NCBI GenBank assembly: GCA_025352365.1
Contig: JANXTO010000085.1
Span: forward strand, 1-60,053
Origin: Undibacterium sp.
GTDB lineage: Bacteria > Pseudomonadota > Gammaproteobacteria > Burkholderiales > Burkholderiaceae_D
Direction of reading: 5' to 3'
DNA: 60,053 bases
A program made the translations under genes and the position numbers. Position 1 is the stretch's first letter; each line of letters begins with the position of its first letter. Below, one piece after another: positions 39,944-48,819 of this stretch. The notes under the pieces were generated by a model. It was given only the letters and a program-made list of their open reading frames with translations, did no database searches and had not been told where the DNA came from.

Positions 39944-39964
39944 AGAATGAGATTTTAAGGACAC

Positions 39965-39997
39965 AAAAAAACCGCAATAAACTATTGCGGTTTTTTA
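39965..39997. terminator. Bidirectional intrinsic terminator-like hairpin
   Basis: AAAAAACCGCAATAAACTATTGCGGTTTTTT between convergent genes. Confidence 0.88.
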
Positions 39998-40071
39998 TTC
40001 ATTACTGACTTTACAATTAACTCATTAGTATTATCAAAGATAATACTAAAAAACCAACTATCGCTTAAATA

Positions 40072-40338
40072 TTAAGCAGACAAAGCCTTCAAAGCGGAAG
40101 CCAAACGGCTTTTATGACGAGCTGCTTTGTTTTTGTGAATGATTTTTTTATCTGCGATGCGATCAATCGTCGAAACGGAAGTTTGGAAGATTGTAGTTGC
40201 GACAGCTTTATCACCTGCTTCAATCGCTTTACGGACAGCTTTGATTGCTGTGCGCAGCGTCGAGCGCAGGCTGGAGTTGTGTGCGTTTTGTTTTACTGCT
40301 TGACGAGCGCGCTTGCGTGCTTGTGCGGTATTTGCCAT
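40072..40338 (-). CDS. rpsT: 30S ribosomal protein S20
   Basis: [44 protein letters not shown]...[22 protein letters not shown]. Confidence 0.98.
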   Translation of the reverse strand: MANTAQARKRARQAVKQNAHNSSLRSTLRTAIKAVRKAIEAGDKAVATTIFQTSVSTIDRIADKKIIHKNKAARHKSRLASALKALSA

Positions 40339-40628
40339 GAGATTTCCTAAACGTGGTCAAGAGCGACGGGTTCAAAGTGAACTCACAAATTTCCACGCCG
40401 CATAATTCTGTACAGCTTTGCAGTGTAACTGTTTTTTCAAAAGTTGGCAAGCATCTCACTGGATTGATCTGAATTCCCTGCATTTTTGCTGATAGTTAAT
40501 AGAAACAATAACAAACAATGAAAGAATTGTTGTATTCATCCCCAAAGTGTCGTTCTGTATCTGGGAATCATCACAAAATATTGACACACTAAGCACCTAA
40601 GCTCACTTATTTATTTGAAGGACTTCTT

Positions 40629-41228
40629 ATGCAATGCACTCCCATCACACTTCAAGGTCGCCATGTTAGCTTAGAACCATTGCATCAAGAACATTTTGCT
40701 GAGATTCAGGCGGCAGCGGCTGACGGTGAATTATGGAAGCTATTTTTCACCTCAGTACCTAGCCCAGGAAACACGCAAAACTGGCTTGATCTCGCGTTAG
40801 AAATGCAAGATCAAAAAAAGGCAATTCCTTTTGTGATCAGGGAAAAACAGACTGACCAGATCGTCGGCTCTACACGTTACTGCAATATCGATCATAATAA
40901 TAAACGCTTAGAAATCGGTTACACCTGGTACGCCAAGCGAGTGCAAAGAAGCGCGATCAATACCGAGTGCAAGTTGCTATTGCTGTCACATGCGTTTGAC
41001 ATGCTTGAGTGTATCGCCGTTGAGTTTCGCACGGACTGGTTTAACCGTCGCTCGCAAGCAGCAATTGAGCGTCTAGGGGCGAAACGAGACGGCGTATTAC
41101 GTAACCACACGATTTTGCCAGATGGACGGATTCGCGACACGGTGGTGTATAGCATCCTGCAAAACGAATGGGCTGGCGTAAAACAGAATTTGCAGTACAT
41201 GCACGAGAAATATCAAGGCGTTAGCTAA
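40629..41228 (+). CDS. GNAT family N-acetyltransferase (RimJ/RimL-like)
   Basis: LQGRHVSLEPLHQEHFAEIQAAA...RLEIGYTWYAKRVQRSAINTECKLLLLSHAFDMLECIAVEFRTDWFNRRSQAAIERLGAKRDGVLRNH. Confidence 0.9.
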   Translation: MQCTPITLQGRHVSLEPLHQEHFAEIQAAAADGELWKLFFTSVPSPGNTQNWLDLALEMQDQKKAIPFVIREKQTDQIVGSTRYCNIDHNNKRLEIGYTWYAKRVQRSAINTECKLLLLSHAFDMLECIAVEFRTDWFNRRSQAAIERLGAKRDGVLRNHTILPDGRIRDTVVYSILQNEWAGVKQNLQYMHEKYQGVS

Positions 41229-41287
41229 CTAATTTATTTAACACGCCGATTGCAGTAAACCTAAACCAAGATTTGCAGGAGCCAGCC

Positions 41288-42457
41288 GTGCTGATTGATT
41301 TTTTCTACACTCTTAAAGATGCAAAAATTCCTGTCTCGATCAAGGAATTTCTGACGCTGCTCGAAGCGCTGGACAAAGGATTGATTAGCATGTCGATGGA
41401 TGATTTTTATTTTCTCTCGCGCACGATTATGGTTAAAGACGAAGCGCATTATGACAAGTTCGATAAAGCTTTCGGTCTTTACTTCAAAGGGATAGAAACG
41501 ATTTTTGAAAAGAACCCTGAAATTCCTCTGGAATGGTTAGCCAAGCGCATGGAGCGCGAACTAACTGATGAGCAAAAAGCAGCGTTAGAAAAATTTGGCT
41601 ACGACAAGCTGATGGATCGCTTGCAAGAATTACTCAAAGAACAAAAAGAACGCCACGAGGGCGGCAATAAATGGATAGGTACTGGCGGCACATCACCGTT
41701 TGGTAATGGCGGACAAAATCCAGAAGGCATACGCATCGGCGGCAAAGGCGGCAACCGCACTGCCGTCAAAGTATGGGAAGCGCGCGCCTTCCGCGATTAC
41801 GATGATGAGCGCGAACTCGGCACCCGCAATATCAAAATCGCGCTGCGTCGTCTGCGCAAATTTGCCCGTCACGGGGCTGAAGATGAGTTAGCGTTAGATG
41901 CGACAATCAAAGCGACGGCCAACAATGCCGGCTACCTAGATATAAAAATGCAACCGGAGCGCAAAAACAATATCAAGGTTTTGATGTTGCTGGATGTCGG
42001 TGGCACGATGGACGACCACATTGCAAGGACCGAAGAGTTATTTTCTGCTGCGAAAACAGAATTTAAAAATATGGAATTCTTTTATTTCCATAACTGCGTC
42101 TACGATCATTTATGGAAAAACAATCGCCGTCGTCATGCAGAAAAATTTCCTACATGGGATGTCTTGCGCAAATACACGCCAGATACGAAAGTGATTTTTG
42201 TTGGCGACGCCACCATGAGCCCGTATGAAATTTTACAGGCGGGTGGTTCCGTCGAATATAACAATGAAGAAGCGGGAGCAGCGTGGCTGCAACGGTTTAC
42301 TTCGGCTTTTCCGAAGTTTATCTGGCTCAATCCAGAACCAGAGGGATTGTGGCAATACCGTCAATCGGTGTCCATCATTAAGCAAATTATGAACAACCGC
42401 ATGTTTCCAGTCACCATCGAGGGACTGGAACGCGGCATGCGCTTATTGAGTAAATAA
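41288..42457 (+). CDS. VWA domain (CoxE-like) protein
   Basis: LIDFFYTLKDAKIPVSIKEFLTLLEALDKGL...NIKVLMLLDVGGTMDDHIARTEELFSAAK...FFYFHNCVYDHLWKNN. GTG start with CAGGAG upstream. Confidence 0.82.
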   Translation: MLIDFFYTLKDAKIPVSIKEFLTLLEALDKGLISMSMDDFYFLSRTIMVKDEAHYDKFDKAFGLYFKGIETIFEKNPEIPLEWLAKRMERELTDEQKAALEKFGYDKLMDRLQELLKEQKERHEGGNKWIGTGGTSPFGNGGQNPEGIRIGGKGGNRTAVKVWEARAFRDYDDERELGTRNIKIALRRLRKFARHGAEDELALDATIKATANNAGYLDIKMQPERKNNIKVLMLLDVGGTMDDHIARTEELFSAAKTEFKNMEFFYFHNCVYDHLWKNNRRRHAEKFPTWDVLRKYTPDTKVIFVGDATMSPYEILQAGGSVEYNNEEAGAAWLQRFTSAFPKFIWLNPEPEGLWQYRQSVSIIKQIMNNRMFPVTIEGLERGMRLLSK

Positions 42458-42569
42458 ATAAGTGAATAAATAACGAATTAGCACGAGCTGGGAAGAACGA
42501 AACTTCCGAAACGATATGCAAAATCACCGAAGCTCACCGAACCTAGTAGGTTAACCATTACTGGTCAGC

Positions 42570-43397
42570 TTAAGTGAGCTGCAAAAATTTCTGTATCGTT
42601 GATAAAACCAGTTTGCGCGACAAAGGCTTATTTAAAAACCCATCGCAACTCACGCTTTGCGCAAACTCCTGGTTATACACAAACGTCTTATCGATCAAAA
42701 ACATCACATTCGTTTTCCGATGTTCATTTTGACTTTTGAGTGACCGGCATAAACCATAGGGATCAATATCCGGCGTCGATGTATTAATCATAGTCAATCC
42801 ATATTGATATTGCGCATCCAAGCTTAAAGCTGTCTCCGCATCATTGCTCATACCAACAGGAATGTTATATCGCTCCATAATTGCCGCAACATAATCTCTG
42901 AAACGCATGTCCTTATCAATAATCAAAATACCGCCCCGTGGGGTCGCGGAGTTGCGCATTTTTTGATATACCGATGGGTCGGTCAAATCAAAATCTAAAC
43001 GTTCACGACGACGACGTTCGGGTATCGCCACCTCGCCATAAGCACTTAACGTTGTCAACAACAACTGGCGCTCATCCACTAATTCATCGAGCACATCAAA
43101 CAATTTACGCCAGCGAATCGGACGCGGCATAACCGCGTAAGGCAAACTCACCTTGGTTTTACCAATTAATAAAACGGGTTGTGCATGACCAGGGTTGATA
43201 TCAGACAGTGTTGCCAATGCTTTCATATCTTCGGCATTGACAATAAAAAGATCGGGGTCTTGCAGGCTGCCATCTCTTAAGCATAGATAGCGATAGCCCT
43301 TCTCGCGCATCACCGCAAGAACGGTAGAAAACGTGTCGTTTTCTTTAGGAGTAAATCCAATCAGTCGGATTGCGATTGTTGGGTTTTTTTCTGACAT
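42570..43397 (-). CDS. Response-regulator-like protein with degenerate receiver domain(s)
   Basis: GGILIIDKDMRFRDYVAAIMERYNIPVGMSNDAETALSLDAQYQYGLTMINTSTPDIDPYGLCRSLKSQ...CDGFLNKPLSRKLVLSTIQKFL. Confidence 0.65.
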   Translation of the reverse strand: MSEKNPTIAIRLIGFTPKENDTFSTVLAVMREKGYRYLCLRDGSLQDPDLFIVNAEDMKALATLSDINPGHAQPVLLIGKTKVSLPYAVMPRPIRWRKLFDVLDELVDERQLLLTTLSAYGEVAIPERRRRERLDFDLTDPSVYQKMRNSATPRGGILIIDKDMRFRDYVAAIMERYNIPVGMSNDAETALSLDAQYQYGLTMINTSTPDIDPYGLCRSLKSQNEHRKTNVMFLIDKTFVYNQEFAQSVSCDGFLNKPLSRKLVLSTIQKFLQLT

Positions 43398-43508
43398 CGT
43401 TTATCCATCAACACATAACAGCTACAATAGTTGCAAATCACTTGCAAAGAAATTATAAAAAAATTGCAAAAAAACTGAAAATAAGATCGCAGCAAAAAAG
43501 TCCCTGAG

Positions 43509-43728
43509 CTAAGTTAAGCTAAGTTAAGCTATCGTTAGCTATGATCGCATCACTCATTACTCGTTACTCGTTACTATTGGATAGCGATCTTATTGCTCTG
43601 ATGACTGGCTCTGATGACTTTCTACCAAGCCTATTTAAAATGATTGCCAGAATACAGGCAAACCTTGCCAGCAAACAAAAATTTTGTGGAATAATTTGTC
43701 TACATGGTACCTAATTAGTACCTAATTT
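43509..43728. repeat. Cluster of four different short tandem duplications upstream of parE
   Basis: CTAAGTTAAG x2 (43509-43528); TTACTCG x2 plus partial third (43557-); GCTCTGATGACT[G/T] x2 (43595-43620); GTACCTAATT[A/T] x2 (43707-43728). Confidence 0.85.
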
Positions 43729-43762
43729 CCAACATCAGCGACAACCAACACGTATTTATTGC

Positions 43763-45754
43763 ATGGCCACTAAAAAAAATACCACACCATCCGACTACAG
43801 CGAATCATCCATCCGTGTCCTTAAAGGACTGGAACCGGTCAAACAAAGACCGGGCATGTACACCCGCACTGAAAATCCACTGCATATTATTCAAGAGGTG
43901 ATCGACAATGCCTCGGATGAAGCCTTGGGCGGTCACTGTAAAAATATTGTTGTCACCCTCAATGCAGATAACAGCGTAACGGTGGAAGACGATGGGCGTG
44001 GCATTCCAGTTGGCATGCATCCGGAAGAACACGTCCCTACCGTAGAAATCGTCTTCACGCGCTTACATGCGGGCGGCAAGTTCGATAAAGGCTCAGGCGG
44101 TGCGTATGCGTTTTCTGGCGGTCTGCATGGGGTTGGTGTCTCAGTCACCAATGCTCTATCGACACGACTGGAAATCACGGTCTGGCGTGAAGCAGGTGTG
44201 CATAAGCTAACCTTTGCCAACGGCGATGTGATTGAACCTTTGACGTCGCAAGCTCTGGCACGTGGTGAGAAGAAAAACGGCACCAGAGTGTCAATCTGGC
44301 CAGACGTAAAGTATTTTGATTCGCCGACGATTTCTGCGACTGAATTAACCAGACTGTTGCGATCTAAAGCAGTCTTGTTGCCCGGCGTCAAAGTGACGTT
44401 GATCAATACCAAAACTGGCGACACGCAAACCTGGCAATACGATCAAGGTTTGCGTGGCTATTTAACCGAGGCCTTGGCGCAATCATCCCATGGCGAGCCA
44501 TTGATACCGCTGTTTGAGGGAGAGCAATACGCTAGTGGCGAGAGCGACGGCTTTGCAGAAGGTGAAGGCGCGGCCTGGGTGGTTGCTTGGACAGAAGAAG
44601 GCGCAGTCGTGCGCGAATCCTATGTCAATCTGATACCGACACCGGCAGGCGGCACGCATGAATCTGGTTTGCGTGAAGGCTTGTTTGGTGCAGTCAAGAG
44701 TTTTGCCGAAATGCATTCTCTGTTGCCAAAAGGCGTGAAGCTGTTGCCGGAAGATGTATTTGCTCGCGTCTCTTTTGTGTTGTCCACCAAAGTGCTTGAT
44801 CCTCAATTCCAGGGGCAGATTAAAGAACGCCTGAACTCCCGCGATGCCGTCAGGCTGGTATCCTCCTTCACCAAACCATCGCTGGAATTGTGGCTGAACT
44901 CGCATGTTGATTATGGTAAAAAACTCGCAGAACTGGTCATCAAGCAAGCCCAGTCGCGCTTGCGTTCCGCACAAAAAGTGGAGAAGAAAAAATCCTCAGG
45001 CGTTGCAGTCTTGCCAGGCAAACTGACCGACTGCGAATCGAGTGACATCGCCCGTAACGAACTGTTTTTGGTCGAAGGTGACTCGGCTGGTGGCTCTGCA
45101 AAAATGGGGCGTGATAAAGAATTCCAGGCGATTTTACCTCTGCGCGGTAAAGTTCTTAATTCATGGGAATCCGAACGTGATCGTTTGTTTGCGAACAATG
45201 AGATCCACGACATCGCCGTCGCCATCGGAGTTGATCCGCATGGCGTCAACGACAATCCCGATTTAACTAATCTGCGTTACGGCAAGATTTGTATTCTGTC
45301 GGATGCGGACGTTGATGGTTCGCATATTCAGGTGTTGTTACTGACCCTGTTTTTCAAACACTTCCCAAAATTGATTGCACAAGGTCACGTCTGCATTGCA
45401 CGCCCGCCTCTGTTCCGGGTGGATGCACCTGCACGTGGTAAAAAGCCGATTCAAAAAATGTATGCACTGGATGCAGGCGAACTGATCGCGATTGAAGACA
45501 AGCTGCGCAAAGACGGTGTTAAAGACGGTGCTTGGGCGATTTCGCGCTTCAAAGGTCTGGGTGAGATGAATGCCGAACAATTATGGGAAACCACGATGAA
45601 TCCGGATACGCGTCGCCTGTTGCCAGTGGCTTTGGGTGAGTTCGATCAAGCCTTCTCCGAAGCCCGTTTCAATATGCTGATGGGCAAAGGAGAAGCTGCC
45701 GCCCGTCGCGCCTGGTTGGAAGAACATGGTAACGAAGTAGAAGCAGACATTTAG
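43763..45754 (+). CDS. parE: DNA topoisomerase IV subunit B
   Basis: SIRVLKGLEPVKQRPGMYTRTENPLHIIQEVIDNASDEALGG...LFLVEGDSAGGSAKMGRDKEFQAILPLRGKVLN. Confidence 0.95.
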   Translation: MATKKNTTPSDYSESSIRVLKGLEPVKQRPGMYTRTENPLHIIQEVIDNASDEALGGHCKNIVVTLNADNSVTVEDDGRGIPVGMHPEEHVPTVEIVFTRLHAGGKFDKGSGGAYAFSGGLHGVGVSVTNALSTRLEITVWREAGVHKLTFANGDVIEPLTSQALARGEKKNGTRVSIWPDVKYFDSPTISATELTRLLRSKAVLLPGVKVTLINTKTGDTQTWQYDQGLRGYLTEALAQSSHGEPLIPLFEGEQYASGESDGFAEGEGAAWVVAWTEEGAVVRESYVNLIPTPAGGTHESGLREGLFGAVKSFAEMHSLLPKGVKLLPEDVFARVSFVLSTKVLDPQFQGQIKERLNSRDAVRLVSSFTKPSLELWLNSHVDYGKKLAELVIKQAQSRLRSAQKVEKKKSSGVAVLPGKLTDCESSDIARNELFLVEGDSAGGSAKMGRDKEFQAILPLRGKVLNSWESERDRLFANNEIHDIAVAIGVDPHGVNDNPDLTNLRYGKICILSDADVDGSHIQVLLLTLFFKHFPKLIAQGHVCIARPPLFRVDAPARGKKPIQKMYALDAGELIAIEDKLRKDGVKDGAWAISRFKGLGEMNAEQLWETTMNPDTRRLLPVALGEFDQAFSEARFNMLMGKGEAAARRAWLEEHGNEVEADI

Positions 45755-45769
45755 ATTTCCATCTTACAC

Positions 45770-45862
45770 AATAAAATATACTACCCATAAGTATATTTTA
45801 TTATCCATATAATCATTGGACATTAAGCACTAAATTGGCTGATACTCCCCTATTTTTATAAT
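45770..45862 (+). repeat. Dispersed intergenic element, copy E (architecture 2), between parE and parC
   Basis: ATACTACCCATAAGTATATTTTATTATCCATATAATCATTGGACATTAAGCACTAAATTGGCTGATACTCCCCTATTTTTATAA. Confidence 0.78.
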
Positions 45863-45884
45863 TTAATCGACGAATTGAAGCACC

Positions 45885-48215
45885 ATGAGCGAACAAGCGA
45901 ATTTATTTGATCAGGCACCTGATGACGACAAAGGCGGTGGCGATGGCAGAGAAACGCTGACGCTGGCCAGCTTTGCCGAACGCGCCTATCTTGACTATGC
46001 GATCTCCGTCGTCAAAGGCCGCGCCTTGCCGGATGTGTGCGATGGTCAAAAACCGGTACAGCGCCGTATCTTGTTTTCGATGAATGAGCTGGGTCTGAAC
46101 TCCAGCGCCAAACCACGTAAGTCCGCGACCGTCGTCGGTGACGTGTTAGGTAAGCTGCATCCCCATGGCGATCAGTCCGTGTACGACGCGATGGTACGAA
46201 TGGCGCAGGATTTTTCGCTACGCTATCCTCTGATCGATGGTCAGGGTAACTTCGGCTCACGCGATGGCGATGGTGCAGCAGCGATGCGATATACCGAGGC
46301 ACGCTTGACGCCGATCTCGCGCTTGTTGATGGATGAGATCAACCTTGGCACAGTCGACTTCCAACCCAACTACGATGGTTCGTTTGAAGAGCCAAGCTTG
46401 CTGCCGGGTCGTTTGCCGTTCGTCTTGTTAAACGGTGCATCCGGTATTGCCGTCGGTATGGCGACCGAAATCCCGTCACACAATCTGACCGAAGTCGCCA
46501 AAGCCGCCGTAGCGCTGATCCGCAACCCGGCTATGCAACATGCTGAATTAATGAGCATGATTCCAGGTCCGGACTTCCCAAGTGGCGGTCAAATCATTAC
46601 CCCCGCCGCTGCGATTGCCGACATCTACGCAGCAGGTCGTGGCAGCATGAAGGTACGCGCTTGCTGGAAGATTGAAGAACTGGCTCGTGGTCAATGGCAA
46701 GCCGTGATTACCGAATTGCCGCACGGTGTTTCTTCCCAAAAAATTCTGGAAGAAATCGAGGAAATCACTAACCCGAAAATCAAGTTAGGCAAAAAAACTC
46801 TCACGCCAGACCAAGCCTCGCTGAAGCAAGTTGTATTGTCCATGCTAGATGCGGTGCGCGACGAATCCGGTCGGGAGGCTGCCGTACGTCTGGTGCTGGA
46901 GCCGAAATCCAAAAATCAGGATCAGGCGGAGTTTATGCAGATGTTGCTGGCGCATACCTCACTGGAAACCTCGACCTCCATCAATCTGGTGATGATCGGT
47001 GGCGACGGGCGTCCGCGTCAAAAAGGCTTGCTCGATATTCTCAAGGAGTGGATCACTTTCCGCTTCGCGACAGTCACCCGCCGCACTCAGTTCAAGCTGA
47101 AAAAAGTCGATGATCGCATCCATATTTTAGAAGGCCGTGAAGCCGTTCTGTTAAATATCGACAAGGTCATCAAGATCATCCGTGAGTCGGATGAGCCTAA
47201 ACCAGCCTTGATGAACGCATTTAAATTATCCGACCGTCAGGCCGAAGATATTTTAGAAATCCGTCTGCGTCAGCTAGCACGATTAGAGGCCATCAAAATC
47301 CAGCAAGAATTGACCGAATTGCGCAACGAAAAAACCAGTCTGCAAGACCTGCTAGACAATCCAGCCTCGATGAAGAAATGCATCATCAAAGAAATCGAAG
47401 CTGATACCAAACAATTTGGTGACGCACGCCGTACCTTGATCGAAGAAGCCGCACGCGCTTCTGCAGAACAAAAAGTGATTGACGAGCCCGTCACCGTCGT
47501 CATCTCAGAAAAAGGTTGGGTGCGCGCACGCACAGGTCATGGTCATGACAATGCGCAGTTCACGTTTAAAGCGAGTGACAGTCTGTACAACACCTTTGAG
47601 TGCCGGACCATCGATCAATTGCTGGTGGTTGGCTCCAACGGCCGGGTTTATTCCGTCCCAGTTGCAGCACTACCCGGCGCGCGTGGCGATGGCGTGCCAA
47701 TCACTACGTTGATCGATCTTGCCAGCGGCACAAAAATCCTGCACTACTTTGCTGGCACAGCCGATTCAACCCTGCTGCTAGCCTCCAGTGCCGGTTACGG
47801 CTTCACCGCCAAAGCTAGTGACATGGTTGGCCGCATGAAAGCGGGTAAAGCCTTTATGACGATCGACGACGGCGATGAACCATTAAAGCCAACCTTGGTC
47901 GCAGAAGACGCCAGCGCGATTGCCTGTTTATCAGAAAAAGGTCGCTTGCTGGTATTCGGCCTGGCAGAAATCAAGCAACTCGCCAGCGGCGGCAGAGGCG
48001 TGATTTTGATGGAGTTGGAAGCCAAAGAAAAACTATTAGCAGCGCAAGCAATTAGCCAGAAAGGTGTACGTGTGGCAGGGATAGGACGTGCAGCCAAACC
48101 GCAAGAAGTCGTATTAAGTGCGTCAGCCTTGAGTATCCACATCAACAAACGCGCTCGCAAAGGTAAGGCGCTGGAATCCAAGCTCAAACCAAGTGGGATA
48201 TTTAGTGTGGGTTGA
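45885..48215 (+). CDS. parC: DNA topoisomerase IV subunit A
   Basis: [95 protein letters not shown]. Confidence 0.96.
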   Translation: MSEQANLFDQAPDDDKGGGDGRETLTLASFAERAYLDYAISVVKGRALPDVCDGQKPVQRRILFSMNELGLNSSAKPRKSATVVGDVLGKLHPHGDQSVYDAMVRMAQDFSLRYPLIDGQGNFGSRDGDGAAAMRYTEARLTPISRLLMDEINLGTVDFQPNYDGSFEEPSLLPGRLPFVLLNGASGIAVGMATEIPSHNLTEVAKAAVALIRNPAMQHAELMSMIPGPDFPSGGQIITPAAAIADIYAAGRGSMKVRACWKIEELARGQWQAVITELPHGVSSQKILEEIEEITNPKIKLGKKTLTPDQASLKQVVLSMLDAVRDESGREAAVRLVLEPKSKNQDQAEFMQMLLAHTSLETSTSINLVMIGGDGRPRQKGLLDILKEWITFRFATVTRRTQFKLKKVDDRIHILEGREAVLLNIDKVIKIIRESDEPKPALMNAFKLSDRQAEDILEIRLRQLARLEAIKIQQELTELRNEKTSLQDLLDNPASMKKCIIKEIEADTKQFGDARRTLIEEAARASAEQKVIDEPVTVVISEKGWVRARTGHGHDNAQFTFKASDSLYNTFECRTIDQLLVVGSNGRVYSVPVAALPGARGDGVPITTLIDLASGTKILHYFAGTADSTLLLASSAGYGFTAKASDMVGRMKAGKAFMTIDDGDEPLKPTLVAEDASAIACLSEKGRLLVFGLAEIKQLASGGRGVILMELEAKEKLLAAQAISQKGVRVAGIGRAAKPQEVVLSASALSIHINKRARKGKALESKLKPSGIFSVG

Positions 48216-48234
48216 GTGGATAGAGAATAGTTGT

Positions 48235-48260
48235 ATCTGATATTTTTAAAAATATCAGAT
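48235..48260. repeat. 26-bp perfect palindrome after parC
   Basis: ATCTGATATTTTT|AAAAATATCAGAT. Confidence 0.92.
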
Positions 48261-48262
48261 TA

Positions 48263-48330
48263 CATCGTCCAATAAAAATGCGGCTTACCAAAGGAAAATG
48301 CTTGGTAAGCCGCATTTTTATTGGACGATG
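48263..48330. terminator. 68-bp perfect stem-loop (29-bp arms, 10-nt loop) after parC
   Basis: CATCGTCCAATAAAAATGCGGCTTACCAA-AGGAAAATGC-TTGGTAAGCCGCATTTTTATTGGACGATG. Confidence 0.85.
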
Positions 48331-48404
48331 CTAAAAGGAATTTCTAAAGAAATTTATAAAATGACTTAAACAGAGGTATTACATTTTAAGTAGTTATCGC
48401 GGAG

Positions 48405-48775
48405 CGCGGCATTGCAAGCACCCTCACCCCCGATCCCTCTCCCGCATGCAGGAGAGGGACGCTTGAAAGGCTTTAGATTGCGGACAACGAGGGAATTGAA
48501 TTTGAATTTGAATTTGAATTTGAATTTGCTATTGATTTTGACTTGAAGTTCCGCTTTGGCGCTGCCGTTTGTAGAAGGCAAAAATGGATAAGAAAGCTTC
48601 GTTGTCTGAGCGAAGCGAGTTTCGAACTTTTCCCATTTTTGTCTTTTACAAACGGGAACCCCGAAGGGGCAGCGACTTCGCGGTCGCCTTCTTTTGCTTA
48701 TTTTTCTTGGCGAAGCAAGAAAAGTGAGTAGCCGCCGGTCTACCACCGGCCTGCAATCTCAAATGAACGGTGTAG
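48405..48775. repeat. Composite repeat region: REP-like hairpin, GAATTT microsatellite, long imperfect inverted repeats
   Basis: CCCTCACCCCCGATCCCTCTCCCGCATGCAGGAGAGGGA; (GAATTT)5 at 48498-48527; CGTTTGTAGAAGGCAAAAATGG...CCCATTTTTGTCTTTTACAAACGGG; CTTATTTTTCTTGGCGAAGCAAGAAAAGTGAG. Confidence 0.7.
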
Positions 48776-48819
48776 GCATGACTGCCTAATACCAGATACC
48801 CTCAGACTACGTCAAAAAA

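Noticed and set aside
41990-42010. Altered MIDAS motif (DVGGT) in the VWA protein as a novelty
   Set aside because: DVGGS/T-type variants are, as far as I recall, typical of this CoxE-like family, so not a strong anomaly.
43933-45580. Long antisense ORFs inside parE and parC
   Set aside because: Fully overlap strongly supported essential-type genes; composition typical of shadow ORFs in moderate-GC coding DNA.
48498-48527. GAATTT array as a CRISPR-like repeat
   Set aside because: Units are 6 bp with no spacers and no cas genes.
48366-48746. ORF on the minus strand with KFKFKFKFKFN repeat
   Set aside because: Generated by the GAATTT microsatellite and repeat island; no protein-like composition elsewhere and no start context.
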